A stretch of DNA of 64,000 nucleotides, taken from positions 79,043,214 through 79,107,213 of the forward strand of contig OX457027.1 in the NCBI GenBank assembly GCA_949752745.1, in the 5' to 3' direction. The position numbers and the translations under genes are program-made. The stretch comes from Protula sp. h YS-2021 (Eukaryota; Annelida; Polychaeta; Sabellida; Serpulidae). Positions 1-11,880 of the stretch are shown in pieces. The notes beneath the pieces are model-generated. The model did no database searches, was not told the origin of the DNA, and saw nothing but the letters and a program-made list of their open reading frames with translations. Each line of letters begins with the position of its first letter. The stretch's first letter is position 1.

Positions 1-1264
1 GTGAATCTATAACATATTTACTGTATGGTTATTTTTGCATATCCTAATACATCCCATTCTCTTTTCACGTTTCAAAATATACCACTTTTTCGAAACTTTC
101 TTTTTTTCTTTTAGTCATCAACTCATACTGACGGATCAAACACGTCCTCTGAAACTTCTTTATTGAATTGATGGTGGAATTTTGATCATTATCCAATCTG
201 TGTCCTCATCAGGTGAAACATTTTTACACAACTTGAATGTATTCTGGTTTTCTCATTTGTTCTTAGTGGGAGTTCAGTTGAGATTTCTTTAGTTTTTTGG
301 CAGATTTTGGCAGTCTGAAAAAATGCCGTCAAAAGGCAATATGTATCTTTCTGTTCTAGACAATAGGGGAGGGGTTATGTTTCTTTGCAGTTAAATTCAT
401 CAGTGAATCTGTAACATCAAGCAGCCGACCATGACTGTTTTCAGAATTCTATGAATGCTTTTCCACAGTTAATGGTGATTTTGTATTTATGATTTTTTTA
501 TTCAAAGAATTGTGTTCATCCACATTTAGAAAGGCAAACTATTTGTGTAGTCGATTTGACATATCTTTAGTTAGGGTTGGAATTACATTTGGAAATGACA
601 AAGAATATGCATTCCTTCTGCACAACAGTTTCTGATCCTCAGTATTTTTCAGTCAAGATTTTCCAATCAACTTTTCCTGTTAAACCGTGTTCCGCCAATC
701 ATTACGGAAAAATTTTGAGTCTTCTACGATAGTATGTATATGCCAAAGAATTTACAGCTACCTGCTTTATAATTCTTAACGGCGGTGTCAATTTTCACGT
801 CTTGGAACATTACCAAAAAATCCTCATCTTTACAAAGACGATCACGTTTCAGTTTTTCACACAACCAGAAGAGTTGGCTCCGTAACGCTCTCGACATGTC
901 ACAAGATAATATGCGTTGGGGCCAGATTTAGTATTGAAATTATATGGGCGATGGCATCATAGAAGGTATTGGCTGCACCATCAAAACTGAGTTGAGCGAG
1001 AACATATTTTTCTGCTTGTTTGGGGAGGTAATCACGCCAATTCTGCTTTGTGTAATACCTTTATTGTGCATACGTGTCAGTATTAGGCAATTTTACTCTG
1101 ATAGGCAAGTCTTTCAAAAACGAAATGTTTCAGCCTGAATTGGCTTACTTTTTCATTATACCAGAGATTAGGACCGCGGCACACGTTTATTTATTCTTAA
1201 TTGCCCACCTGTGTGCTCTCATCAAGAACATATATCGCTGCTTTGATAGATGAGATCACTACTT
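1..1264. other. AT-rich stretch without recognised gene
   Basis: I see no exon with splice sites, no conserved peptide and no structured repeat here. Short open frames (for example 944-1138, +) have no recognisable domain and ordinary AT-rich composition, so I treat them as chance. Confidence 0.5.
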
Positions 1265-1458
1265 CTTTTTAAAAAAAAAACCAAGGGATGGACGGAAGAC
1301 TCATTTGTGCTAATTTGATATTCCGTGGTGGTGATTTTTGGTTGTTTAGCCAAGGGAATTTGAGCGAAAGTCAATCCTCCGCTTTCCACCCCTAGCTGGT
1401 TTCGAATCAGGGACCTTAGGATTACAAGGCCAACGCTCTACCGACTGAGATAACCGTC
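1265..1458 (-). mobile_element. tRNA-derived SINE remnant
   Basis: Read on the minus strand, 1458 to about 1385 is tRNA-like. It has an A-box-like segment (TCAGTCGGTAGAGCG), an anticodon-loop-like CTTGTAA and a B-box-like GATTCGAAACC. The T-stem halves do not pair, so this is a tRNA-derived SINE head rather than a working tRNA. The body continues toward lower coordinates and ends near a run of A/T at 1270-1280, where a SINE tail would sit. The family is not identified. Confidence 0.6.
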
Positions 1459-1460
1459 AC

Positions 1461-1920
1461 CCCGTTACTGCTTCTGAACTACGTGTTACAAGGGCAAGTT
1501 TTTACTGTTTAATGATTTTGTTGCACGTTCAGCATTTCATTACTAATTTTCTGCAGAGCGTTTTCAACGATAATGCCAAAATTCCTTTCACAGTAATTTT
1601 CCTTCCCCATGTAAAAGAATGAAAATGCGCACCGAACCCCCATTTAATCGTAACCTAAGGTACTGTGTGAAATAAGAAAATTGCCACGACTGCTCGTTAT
1701 AATCCAATGTTGCGGTGTACAAACCAAGAGACAGCTTTGAATCGAGAATAGCTTAGAATAGAAGAAAATGTTTTTTTTTGTCATTCCACTTGGTTTCAAG
1801 TTGAATGACCAAAGCTTAAATATTGTTCTTTCATTCTTTTCGTAACTGTTTCATCATTTCATGTTGACTATTCAATCAAGAGAAGGTTCTTTTGTATTTG
1901 ATCTCGTGAGTCACTCGTGT
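1461..1920. other. Intergenic, nothing recognised
   Basis: AT-rich sequence between the SINE remnant and the diverged satellite copies. No gene or repeat is supported. Confidence 0.4.
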
Positions 1921-1924
1921 AGGT

Positions 1925-2400
1925 TGAATAATGAGAAAATGTTTCTTCCACAATTTTGATCGAATTACCTTCCAAGTTTGCACAAATGTTTTCTTGAAAA
2001 GTTACTTTTTACAAAGATACAAACGAAAATTGGCTTAATGTAGGGCATTCGAAATTATTTGGAAGGCAATTTTCAAAATGCTTCTACTTCCACAATTAGG
2101 ACCAGATTTCCTTCAAATTTTGTACGAATATTAATAAGGTTGGATTCTGTTATACATTTTTGCGATCTACCGAAAATTGATCAAATATGGGCATTTAAAA
2201 ATACTTTTGCTAGCCAATTTTTCAAAGGCTTTCCCCACAATTTGGATAGAATTGCCTTCAAATTTTGCATAAATGTTCACTAGGCGGTAATATTTTGAAA
2301 CAATTGCATAAATACTGGGCATGAAAATAAGTTTAGTTGCTTCTTTTCGCATAATTTGACCAGATTTCTTTAAAAGTTTGCAATTTTTTTAAAATTTAAA
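1925..2400 (-). repeat. Diverged inverted copies of the 17-25 kb satellite
   Basis: About three degenerate units. They read as the reverse complement of the roughly 155 bp satellite at 17.1-25.7 kb: for example GGCAATTTTCAAAATGCTTC followed by a CCACAATT core, then ATTTCCTTCAAATTTTG, matches the inverse of the unit's AAATTTGAAGAAAAT...ATTGTGGGAGAAG...GCATTTTGAAAATTG. Divergence is much higher than between units in the main array, so this is an old, separate insertion. The open frames at 2059-2283 (+) and 2167-2352 (-) are by-products of this repeat. Confidence 0.6.
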
Positions 2401-4265
2401 TAGCTAGTTTTTAAATTATGGCTAACACTTTTGGGCGACAGTTTAACCCTATGAAACTTGATATACCAGATCTCGCCTGCTCACACTGTCCCTGGATATT
2501 CTTGTGTTTTATCTAAAGGAGTATCGTTGCAGCTCTGAAAATAAGTAACACATAAACTCATAAAAGTAACTTGAAACCTTCGCTCACTAATATGTATGTT
2601 AACTTTTGACGGTTTCAATTTTTTGGAATTCACTGAGTATACGACACGAAATGCTTCCAGGATCAGATCCAGCATGGCTGAGTTGTTACATTATCATTCA
2701 TAGTAATCAGCTATGATTTTCAACCATTATGCACCTATGTTTCCACGTGCACCTGTAGGCGCAAGGTTGGTCATGTTTGGAGTTACCTTTCGTGTAAAGT
2801 GAAAAACCTTAAATAATTGGTTTAGACTAAACAAATTGTTGTTGAGCCTGAAGCGACGAATATTGAAATTAAAGCTTTCAGTTCTTCAAGAGGAAGTCAG
2901 AACATCCCAGATTCTTTCACAACTATGGGAAGGGTAATCGGAAGATTCTTACATACATGCCTAACTCTATAAAACGATTACGTTTAAGTGCAGTGATAGT
3001 TATGTACAAAAATGCTCAGTCTTTTAACTCAAAATGTGCGTTTTATCCTAAACGGCCAGTGTTGAATATCTTATTCAGGGAGTTTAATCTTCAATGCAAG
3101 ACATTTTACTTTGATAAATGTGGATACATTATCTTTACCAGGATTTTTCAGCAGACGCAACGTAATCTTAGTATCTTTACCAGCAGACGCAACGTATTGC
3201 TTGGATATGAGACAGCCAATTTAAGTAGGTATCATTAACTGCAAAACTGCACAGAGTACTTTGCGTCAAATGTGTCGATATCAGTCAAAGGTCTAACAAG
3301 GTAAGGAAACAAGATACTGAATGCCCAACCAGAGGAACAGCCGATATGATCTGTCTTTCTACTATATGCCGCTTTGTAAGCCAACTGATATACATCATTT
3401 AGTTCATGCTTCGTTATACATTCAGTTTTGCAAAAGCACGTTCAATCAATAATCAATAAACACAGTGTTGGGCGATGGTTTTCAGAAGGGCCTTTGCTCT
3501 CTGCTTCTTCACCCGTCAGCCATTGACAAATTGATAATTCGTGTGATCAATGTGTGGAGCTAAAGTACACACCGCTTTGGCATTGTGCTGGACAAAACTA
3601 GTTGGCTTTTTACGAAGACGCGGAGATCAGTTCAATAATGCCATCCTCGTGTATTGACTTAAGCGACATGAAATGGTTACGAGATGCATCGAACTTGCTG
3701 CCATATTGAAATGGCTGCTGCAATCTTTAGCGAAAATGTAATCTAAGTAAATTTAGTCACATTTTCCATAATAAACTTTTTAAACTCTGCTCATTCTTTT
3801 CTTTGAATGTTTTAGGCAGATTAGGAAACGTTCGCTCCGGTTTTGAATTGTCAGTGATGATGTGGTTATCATTTATCATAGCTGATGTACGGGTAAAACG
3901 AGTAAAAAAAATGTAACAAGTGACTCTAGCCAGTAAAACTTTATTTTATGGACTGTTGCATTGTTAAGCGTTTCGTACTCGATGTGATAACTCTGGCGTT
4001 TACTAATTCATGTTTTAGAAATTAACATCGAAACATATAAAACATTTCGCAGACAGAAAGTTGAAGCTGGATAAAAGATAAAAGATACCAAACTAAATTA
4101 CATTTTGTACCGAATGTAAATTTACTAAACATTGGGCCGCTTGCTAGGCTCTCTCTTTATTTATTGACATTGTTGACATTTCAAATACATTACTTACATA
4201 AATATCAGCATCTTTTTAACATTAATGCGGCATCGTTTTGTGGGTGTAGAGAAAAGCAATGTGGA
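2401..4265. other. Intergenic, no gene recognised
   Basis: AT-rich. The 93-codon frame at 2957-3238 (+) includes a short local duplication (CAGCAGACGCAACGTA at about 3150 and 3180) and no recognisable motif. No exon borders or structured repeats stand out. Confidence 0.4.
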
Positions 4266-5215
4266 TGATGATGCTGGCAATAGTTTTAGATACCAAAATT
4301 GTCTGGATCATCTAAGAACTGTACATGGACACTGAATGCACCATGGTAATAAATGATCACCTAACAGAATGGTTCAAAGTTGGAGTAGGGGTAAATCAAG
4401 GGTGTCTTCTACCTCTAGACTTGTTTACTATTTTTCTGCTGTTTGTGATAAACGAACTAAAATCACCAGCTAACACCCCTTACCTTAGCGACAACCTCTC
4501 CTTTGACATGAGATTGGCAGATGATACCTCGCTACTTTCGGCCATGTTTGACAACAACAAATGTCGAACGAAGAACTAGAAGTCGCATGCCAAAAACGAG
4601 GGGTATAAAAGAAAATGTGCAAAATCTAAAATCACAACACTCTCCAACAGCCAAACAATAACAAACGGTAGAACGTGTAAAAGATTTTGTATTCCTGGTT
4701 AGTGTTCCAGAGTTCACATCGGATGTGAAAAGCAGAATAGCCCAGGCTTCAGCTGGATTTGGACGCTTGACGAAGCCTATCTGGGCAAAGGGTTAATAAG
4801 CAGAAGACTCGAAGCCAGGCTGCACCAAGAATTGATTCTCCCCATTGCTATTTATGTCTCATCCAAAGACGTCAGAAAACTCGAAGTGTTTCAGATAAGA
4901 TGTCTTAGAAATCACTCTAGCGGACAGAGTTAGAAATAGAAAAACATGCCAAATGTTTGACATACAGAGAACATTTCCAAAAGGGTCCTTTAGGAAAGAT
5001 TAAAATAGGTTGGGCACACCGAAATAAAACTATCAAACAGCATATCATCGGGGCGTAACCGACAAGATTTTTGCAATCCTAGACAAAAAGGAAGAACACC
5101 CGAAAAATGGAAAGACCGGGGAAAAGGAGAATGCGAACCTCCCGATCAGAACAGCAGAAAGAAGAACCAGAAATAGAGTAGTATGGGGCCAACAAGGCCT
5201 AGGCAGCTAATTCAA
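4266..5215 (+). mobile_element. Decayed non-LTR retrotransposon (RT domain to 3' end)
   Basis: 4325-4579 encodes the palm region of a LINE reverse transcriptase: a W-F-K-V-G-V-x-Q-G-C-L-L segment, then LADDTSLLSA at the catalytic box, where the first position of the usual (F/Y)ADD is Leu. After a stop and a frame change the C-terminal part continues: SRIAQASAGFGRL..., RLEARLHQELILPIAIY and LEVFQIRCLRN, the usual order in endonuclease-type LINEs of the RTE/CR1 kind. At least three frame breaks make it a dead copy. The endonuclease and 5' end are missing. Confidence 0.75.
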
Positions 5216-7672
5216 GTCACAGAAATATCTTCTTCTTTTTTAAATCTATGGCATTTTGTACATGAGCCACTTATAAAAATCAGTCGTGGTTCTAGTACCC
5301 CGTGACCATGACTACGAACAGATAATAACTTCCGGGATGGCATTGCGGTTTTCTTAGCTACATATTATATATTTTTACTTGTAAATTTGTTATTAAATAA
5401 GAATATATTCGCAGTGATTAAGATGTAAGACCGTTCCTAAAGGTATGCATCGATTAAAATTATTTCATTTTGTTGATGACATTAATACAGTAAAACAGGA
5501 AAAGGAAAAAAAAAAAAAACAGCTTTACCCAAATGAGTACGAGTGCCCGTACGAGGAGATTTTTTTAGTGATCTCGAAACTTGCATGCGGGAATTTTGTA
5601 AGCAGTTGTTTTCATGATGTCTACAACACAGGCCATATATTATATGACTTACAGTTTAATTTATAAGTTCCCCAAAATGTTTGGGGTTTCGATTGAAAAA
5701 ATATGGCTTAGAACATAAAATGAAATAGCATGTAAAATACTACAGAAGGTTAATAAAATTTCAATACTCAAAACGTACTTTCTTTCTTTCAATGAAATCT
5801 TCGGAAAGATATACCAAATCATTTTGGAAAATGTCAATAATGGCAATTTGTTTTATTATACTGTGCCTGCATAAATAAGTATCCAGAATTTTAATGATAT
5901 TACCCTATCATTTGTTTACACATTACTCTCGAGCTTTGCAGTCATAACGCATCCAAAACTCCAAAACGTCGGAAATTTATTCGGAAGTCGGTTTTGCCGA
6001 CCGCCCATAAATGTGCCCTAGGGACTTTGTCGAAAATCCAAATATCTTTGGCCGCAAACATCGGAATAGGATGTCTTTTGTGCGATAGATCTCAAAGACT
6101 ACTGGCGGGATTCCATGTAAACCGTGCATAGGGAAAAAATATAGGCTGTAGATGTGCACCTGGGTATAGGTGTTGCTGGCCGCCGAAAAATGTGTCGAAA
6201 TTCTAGAATTGCATGCCTGCTGACATATTTGTTTCAACTGCTACTCGTAAAGGCCCTCAAAGTACCACTGAAATGATATAAAACTTGAGGGTCAAGTTTT
6301 CTTCAAAAGAAGAGAATACGGAAACAACCACAAATCTCCTGCAATGCCTAAAAATTACTTACAAACAGGAGCATTGTTTAATCGTGAAAAAGTAAGAATT
6401 ATTTTTGCACTCATCTACCAAAAACTTGATATTTAAAAAAAAACTTAAATTAAAAGAATTTAAGTTAAATATTCTGGGCGCACAGAATAAATTTGTATCT
6501 CATGCTTTTTCTGAGAAATTATTTGAGTATATATTTTGCAGATATAACATCTATAACATTTAAAGCCCGGAACGAAAACAAACATTTGATAGGTGAATGC
6601 GCAAACTAAGTTTTCTGCATTTTTAATGAAGAAATAAAAGATATGCAGCCCTTTTAAAATTGTGCCTATTATGCAAAAAGAATACATTGTGCATGAACTT
6701 TCCGGAAGTGTTTGAATATTGGAGACACGTGTGCAGGGTTCGGGCCTCAAAACATGAATTTCACCCCTATTAGCGGAATCATGGAAAGGTTTGTAGCTCT
6801 GATAGAGGTACTCGATATCATTTGAGGAAGACCTCCACAATTTTTTTCATGTTTGAATATACTAATGGTAGTTAACTGTTTATGGACTATCCATAACAAC
6901 TTCAAGTTTTTATCAATACTGTACACTTCTACTGCGAAAATAATATTGAGGGTGGAATTAGGACAGAAACAGAAGCTTCATGACTGAGAAAATTTTAAGG
7001 GTGTTGGAAGAAGCGTTGCCTTCTGTCAGTTAGGCAACGATGCCTGATTCTCACGAGAAAGTTAATTATCGTGATATAATGTGAGAGTAGTCAAATTTGT
7101 TGATATTTTGCAATACTTCTCCATGATGGCTAACACACTCCACAGCGTATCAATTTCAATTTAAATCGAACCCTACGATATATTATAACATATTACTATT
7201 TTAGCAACAGGGCAACCTTTGATATAAATCTAAATGTCGTTTTTGATTCCTTGGCGGTTAGCTCGCTGAACTTTGAGCTCAAATCACAAGAATGTTCCAT
7301 TAGTTATACCTAATCCCTTGTCAGTCAAGCTTAGATAATTCTCTTCCCTTGGACAGTGCCCGGATGTCTAAAAATACCGTCAGATATTTGGCGTTTCCCC
7401 AAACATAGATGATCAGAGATATAATTCCACAATATCTCATTAAGGGTAATCCATTACTGAATCATAAAATATAAAGACGCACCATATAAACAATAAGCAA
7501 AAAAGAGACGATTCTAGATGGACATTTCTGCAAATTATCAAGGCCAAAATTTGGAAGATAAGGCTCGCCTTTCTTTGCGCTAATGTGAGCAACGGAGAGA
7601 CATCTATTTTTTGATCTCAAAAAGAAGATAAATCGATTTATAACACCCTATTAAATACAATGAGAATAAATC
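5216..7672. other. Intergenic, no gene recognised
   Basis: No exon or known repeat is supported. The frames at 5977-6237 (-) and 6460-6840 (-) are the longest, but neither shows a domain, a plausible splice context or coding-like composition. Confidence 0.4.
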
Positions 7673-9944
7673 ATGTAATTGAGACTATATTGAAATTTCA
7701 CTGTGTTGATGTTTCAAGTTTTCACTTACCAATTTTAAGATATCTTGGTTCAACCAAAGTTCTCAATAACCAACTTAAAAATATCTTAGTTCAACCAGTG
7801 CATTTTCAAAGTAGGTTGGTTGCCTGTTCACTTGTTAAAGTACCTTTGTTAAATTATGAAGTCTCTTATTAAGTAAACTGCTGCAGCTAAGGTACTTACT
7901 AAGTTTAATTATCGTTCCGGAGTAAAATAAAATAAATTTTGGTGTTTTTTATTATTCAAAGAGAAGTGTAGAAAACGCTCATTTGAGATGAGGACCTAGT
8001 GTTTCTCCCTCCTAAAAACAAAGTAAAAAAAAACTAATAACAAACAAAAAGTGGAAAAATTAAACATGAAACATACTAAATAATTTTGACTTAATTCACT
8101 GGATTTAAACCACGCTGTTTATGTATCCCCGGTCTAGCAGATGGATGTTATTGTGAGCTTGTCCGCCTCTCTGCATACTTGTTCGGGCTGCATCTGCTAA
8201 CCTATGTGTCGGAATGTTGTGAAATTTCACATTCGGATAGAGCACATATTGAAGTATGCAACTTCTTATTTTTATTCTGATTCATGAAAAATGGTTAAAA
8301 TGAGAGTATTTTTTTTTATTATTGGAATTTAGTCTATTTTTGACGTCGTGCCCAGGCTAGATCTCCGAAACAATAGTTGGATTGTTTTGAAATTTCATAT
8401 ACGGATAGAGCATATGGATATACTTATGGAAGATGTGTAACATTAAATGTTTATTCCAATTCATGAAAAAAAATTGTCAAAATGACAGTATTTTTAAATT
8501 TGGTAAAAATTAGCATTCATACAATTTTGTCCACGTCGTGTCCAGGCTATATCTCCGAACCTACAGCTCGGATTGTTTTGAAATTTCACATACGGATAGA
8601 ACGCATATTGAAGGCGTGCAGCGTGGTATTTCTCTTCGGAATCATAAAAATTCTCAAAATGCTCTATTTTGAAATATGGTAAATATGGTGATTTGTCGGT
8701 AAAATAGAACGTCGTGTCCGGGTTATACCTCCAAAATTGAAGGTCAAATTGTTTTGACATTCTATATACGGATAAAACATATGTGGAATGTGTGCAACGC
8801 TGTGGTTTTACTTGGACTCGTGAAATAATGACAAAATGGAGGATTTTTTTTATTATTGAAGTGCCATACACGGATAGAGCACATATTGCAGGTGTGCTAC
8901 ATCGTAATTTTGCTCAGATTCATGAAAAATGATAAAAATGACAGTATTTTGAAGTTAAGTAAAATTTCGCGTTATGATATATGTCTTGAAGGTGTCGTCT
9001 AGGGTGTGTCTCAAAAACTTTTCTTCTGATTTTTTTTTTAAATTTCACACATGGATAAAAAAGATATTGGAAATTGCTAAAATATCTTTTTCTTTTAATA
9101 TAAAACTTAGCTTTGGTCGAAATTGAGCACAAATTTCAGAGGTCATCCGCTTTACAAGGGGGATCGTGTCTCTGTGAGGGTCTAGTTTATTGAAGAAGCC
9201 ACGATGTTTATAGTTAAATAGATCTTTTTATTTGGCATCTTACGCATTTTCTCCTACAATCTACTTTTCGAAAAATTCAGTAGATACGTAAACGTAAACA
9301 GAGTTTACTTGGACTCGTGAACTGAAAATTATGACGTTATATGTTTGAAGCTGGCGTCCGGTTAACAGCTGTTAGTTTCTGCGACTATTGAGAGAAAACG
9401 TCACAATGCTTCGTCAGTAACGCTATTTCTCCCCGATAACGAGTTATGTACTATCAACAAATTGTATACGGAAGTAGCTCGTATGGTTGCTTTTTTACAA
9501 TTTAAAAGTTGCAGAAAGAGTTAACTAAACATTTAAGTTTGAATGTTACAACTGTTACAAAGGGCGAGTTTAATAAATACCACGGTTTCGCAAAAAAAAA
9601 AAGAAACCGGCTATTTGAAAGCGGGTGTTTGTGCAAGTTACTAGTATTTTGTTTGTGATATATTTTTATTATTATTATTGGCCACCCTTCTCCACGACGG
9701 TTAACCACCCTTCTCTACTTCCAATAATATCTCCCGTTATTTATTTAATATTTAAGGAAATTAAACTGAGCACCTTGGCTGTAGTTGGTTACTTGTTAAG
9801 TGACTTAGTTTACAGAAAACAGTTAACAAGTGAATAGACAACTGATCGACTTATTGAAAGTGCATTAGTTGAACCAAGATATTTTTCAAGTTAGTTCAAC
9901 CGAAAACATTCACACAGGGAAATTCAAGATAGTCTCAGTTACAT
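7673..9944. mobile_element. Non-autonomous element with about 200 bp inverted ends
   Basis: The left end (7673 to about 7880) and right end (about 9760-9944) are imperfect inverted repeats. The left tip reads ATGTAATTGAGACTAT and the inverse of the right tip reads ATGTAACTGAGACTAT. Further in, AACTTAAAAATATCTTAGTT faces the inverse of AACTAAGATATTTT-type sequence at 9868-9895, and TTCACTTGTTAA faces TTAACAAGTGAA. The interior has no transposase frame but holds a degenerate tandem array (8,140-9,120). No clear target duplication is visible at the tips. A MITE or foldback-like DNA element is the best description. Confidence 0.6.
8140..9120. repeat. Degenerate tandem array, period about 180-190 bp
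   Basis: A module recurs with a CGTCGTG(T/C)CCAGGCTA-type start (about 8345, 8533, 8709), then a TTGTTTTGAAATTTCA(C/T)ATACGG core, ATAGA(G/A)CATAT, and an ATTCATGAAAAA / AAAATGACAGTATTTT tail. Partial units lie at about 8195, 8870 and 8990. It fills the centre of the inverted-repeat element. Confidence 0.65.
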
Positions 9945-11559
9945 AATTAATTCCCATTCTATTTAATACGTACGTAAGTGTGCACTGGTCGCTCTAGTTT
10001 TTCATGGTTTTCTTTCAGATCCAGCGCAAGTATAAAATCAGGTTTTGGTGTTCATTCCCTTGAGATCGGTACATGGATATGTAGTGGAAAACAATGGTAG
10101 GTATTCGAAACAGACTTTCTAACAATTGCTTATATTTTCTTTGCAGTTTTGTGTAAAATGACAAAGTACATTGAAGTAACAAAGAGTGATTGTTGAAAAT
10201 CAAACAGCTTGCATGTTTTGTCTGCGGTTTCAGTTTGCCTTCGGTTTCTTGTAGTTTTGTTTTATTCTACGATTTACTGAAGGCTATTTGCGCTAGAAGG
10301 TGTAATCAAATGAGCGAGTATATTATCCTCAGCCTGTTTTATATTTTTATGTTAGATTAGTGATTTTATCGGTGTGTCTTTGAGACATAATCAAAGCTAT
10401 CGGGCGTAAATGACACGGAGATTGACGTAGCCAATCAATGACAGGTCTTGTGAACTGAAGTACATTCTTTTCTCCTTTATTGTTATAGATTTGACATTGA
10501 TTTGTTTTTGCTGGTTATTAAACCCTGTGCGTTCGGTCTGCCATATGTTATGAGCTCTCCCCAGAACACCGTAAATTTTGATTTTCGAGTTCAAGTTCAA
10601 TAGCCCATGTTTTATGTTGTGCAGAATCATTGCTCGGTATTTTTGTCAGTGTAAAGTCGCTGCTCTTTCTTTCTGGATGATTAATATTGTGTGAATAATC
10701 ACATATTTATATAATGCTCATTGGCATTTTCTAAAGAAATTTCAAACTAACTTTCCGCGTATGCAACATTAACCATGTTGACATGCGTCGCGCCTCTTAG
10801 AACGCTCAGCATAGTAAAAGTTTTATTCTTCTTTATATATATGTATATATTAAACTAGAGCAATCTAAAGAGTGATCAGATTCCAGAGTGGTATGATTTC
10901 ATAGTTGTTTTTTTTTTTTTTTTGTATGGAGGATAAGTTGGAGTTAAATTACCTGCTGATCCGTTTTTTTAGCGGTAATTACGCCTGGTGTATCTGTAGT
11001 TACCTTATTGTGGACCGAAAAAGTCTGGTTTATTTCTTGCCAAACAGCAATTACAATATGTTTTGTATTGCATTGTTGACTGAAAACGGAAGCAGAATAC
11101 TAACAAATTCCGTCATCCCATTATTTGCCAATTAACCTACGTTATGAAATAATCCCAGGTATTGGTCAACCTAATCTAAAAAAAAAAACAGTACCTAATC
11201 TAAACAACAGTACTCGGTTCTTGGAAAACGGTTCGTTTACATGCATTCACGCGCGCCCGAAACCAGTACAAATCACCCAGCCCAATGATCTATCCCAGAA
11301 ATGGCGGGATTTAGAAATAAGCCTGAAGATGCAAAACTGGCTCGTATAATAAGTATACGACAGTACCGAATTGGGGTATATTTCACAAGGAAAAGAAATG
11401 CTATTGTTTCTTTTAAACATTAACACGAGCAGCTCAGTAAGCTACTTAATGGAAGACCTTTGAAAGCTATGATAACTGTAGGAGTCGCATTTTAAATAGT
11501 ATACTACAACAATGATTTTTCTAGGCTAGAATTTACGTGATATTCTTTCTTTTGTTCAG
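9945..11559. other. Probable intron / 5' region of the SMKR1 homologue
   Basis: The exon at 11,560 has a phase-0 acceptor, so the start codon must lie upstream. The most economical candidate I see is ATG at 10,094-10,096 in AAAACAATGGTAGGT, where the ATG is directly followed by a GTAGGT donor in phase 0. This is unproven. The rest of the stretch is AT-rich without other coding signal. Confidence 0.25.
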
Positions 11560-11880
11560 CCTGGAAAGAAGCGTAGCGCCAAAAGCGGCAAGTCACGTGC
11601 CACGTCGGGCAAGTCACGTGCTTCTTCTGGCAAATCAGGGCGCAGCAGGAGCCGCAGCCCCAGTGGCAAGAAGGGAAAGCGTTCAAAGTCAGCAAAATCC
11701 AAATCTCGTGCAACCTCGGCGGCAAGTACCGTACGAGATCCGGACATGTTAGACCCCCCTGCTATGTACAACCTTTATTATATTGCGCACGGTGCTCAGG
11801 ACGCTTTGGACATCCGGGGATTTAACTGGCCCGATGGCGGCGGAAAAAAAGGCAAAAAGGGGAAGAAGAAAAAGAAGTGA
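11560..11880 (+). CDS. SMKR1: Small lysine-rich protein 1 homologue, terminal coding exon
   Basis: The exon follows a good acceptor (TTCTTTCTTTTGTTCAG|CCT) and is open in phase 0 for 106 codons to TGA at 11,878-11,880. The C-terminal half is the family signature: [20 protein letters not shown], then [20 protein letters not shown]. Vertebrate SMKR1 is a very short lysine-rich protein with the same (A)M-x-NLYYIAH...L.LRGF.WP core and basic tail; its function is not well established. The N-terminal half here is a long Ser/Lys/Arg-rich stretch with repeated S-G-K-S-R-A units, longer than I would expect for the family. The start codon is in an upstream exon that I cannot fix. A possible ATTAAA signal lies at 12,070. 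Confidence 0.8.
   Translation, partial: PGKKRSAKSGKSRATSGKSRASSGKSGRSRSRSPSGKKGKRSKSAKSKSRATSAASTVRDPDMLDPPAMYNLYYIAHGAQDALDIRGFNWPDGGGKKGKKGKKKKK

Noticed and set aside
1385..1458. Functional tRNA gene
   Set aside because: A and B boxes are present, but the T-stem does not pair and a SINE body with an A/T run follows.
6460..6840. 126-codon minus frame
   Set aside because: No domain, biased only by AT content, and no splice or start context.
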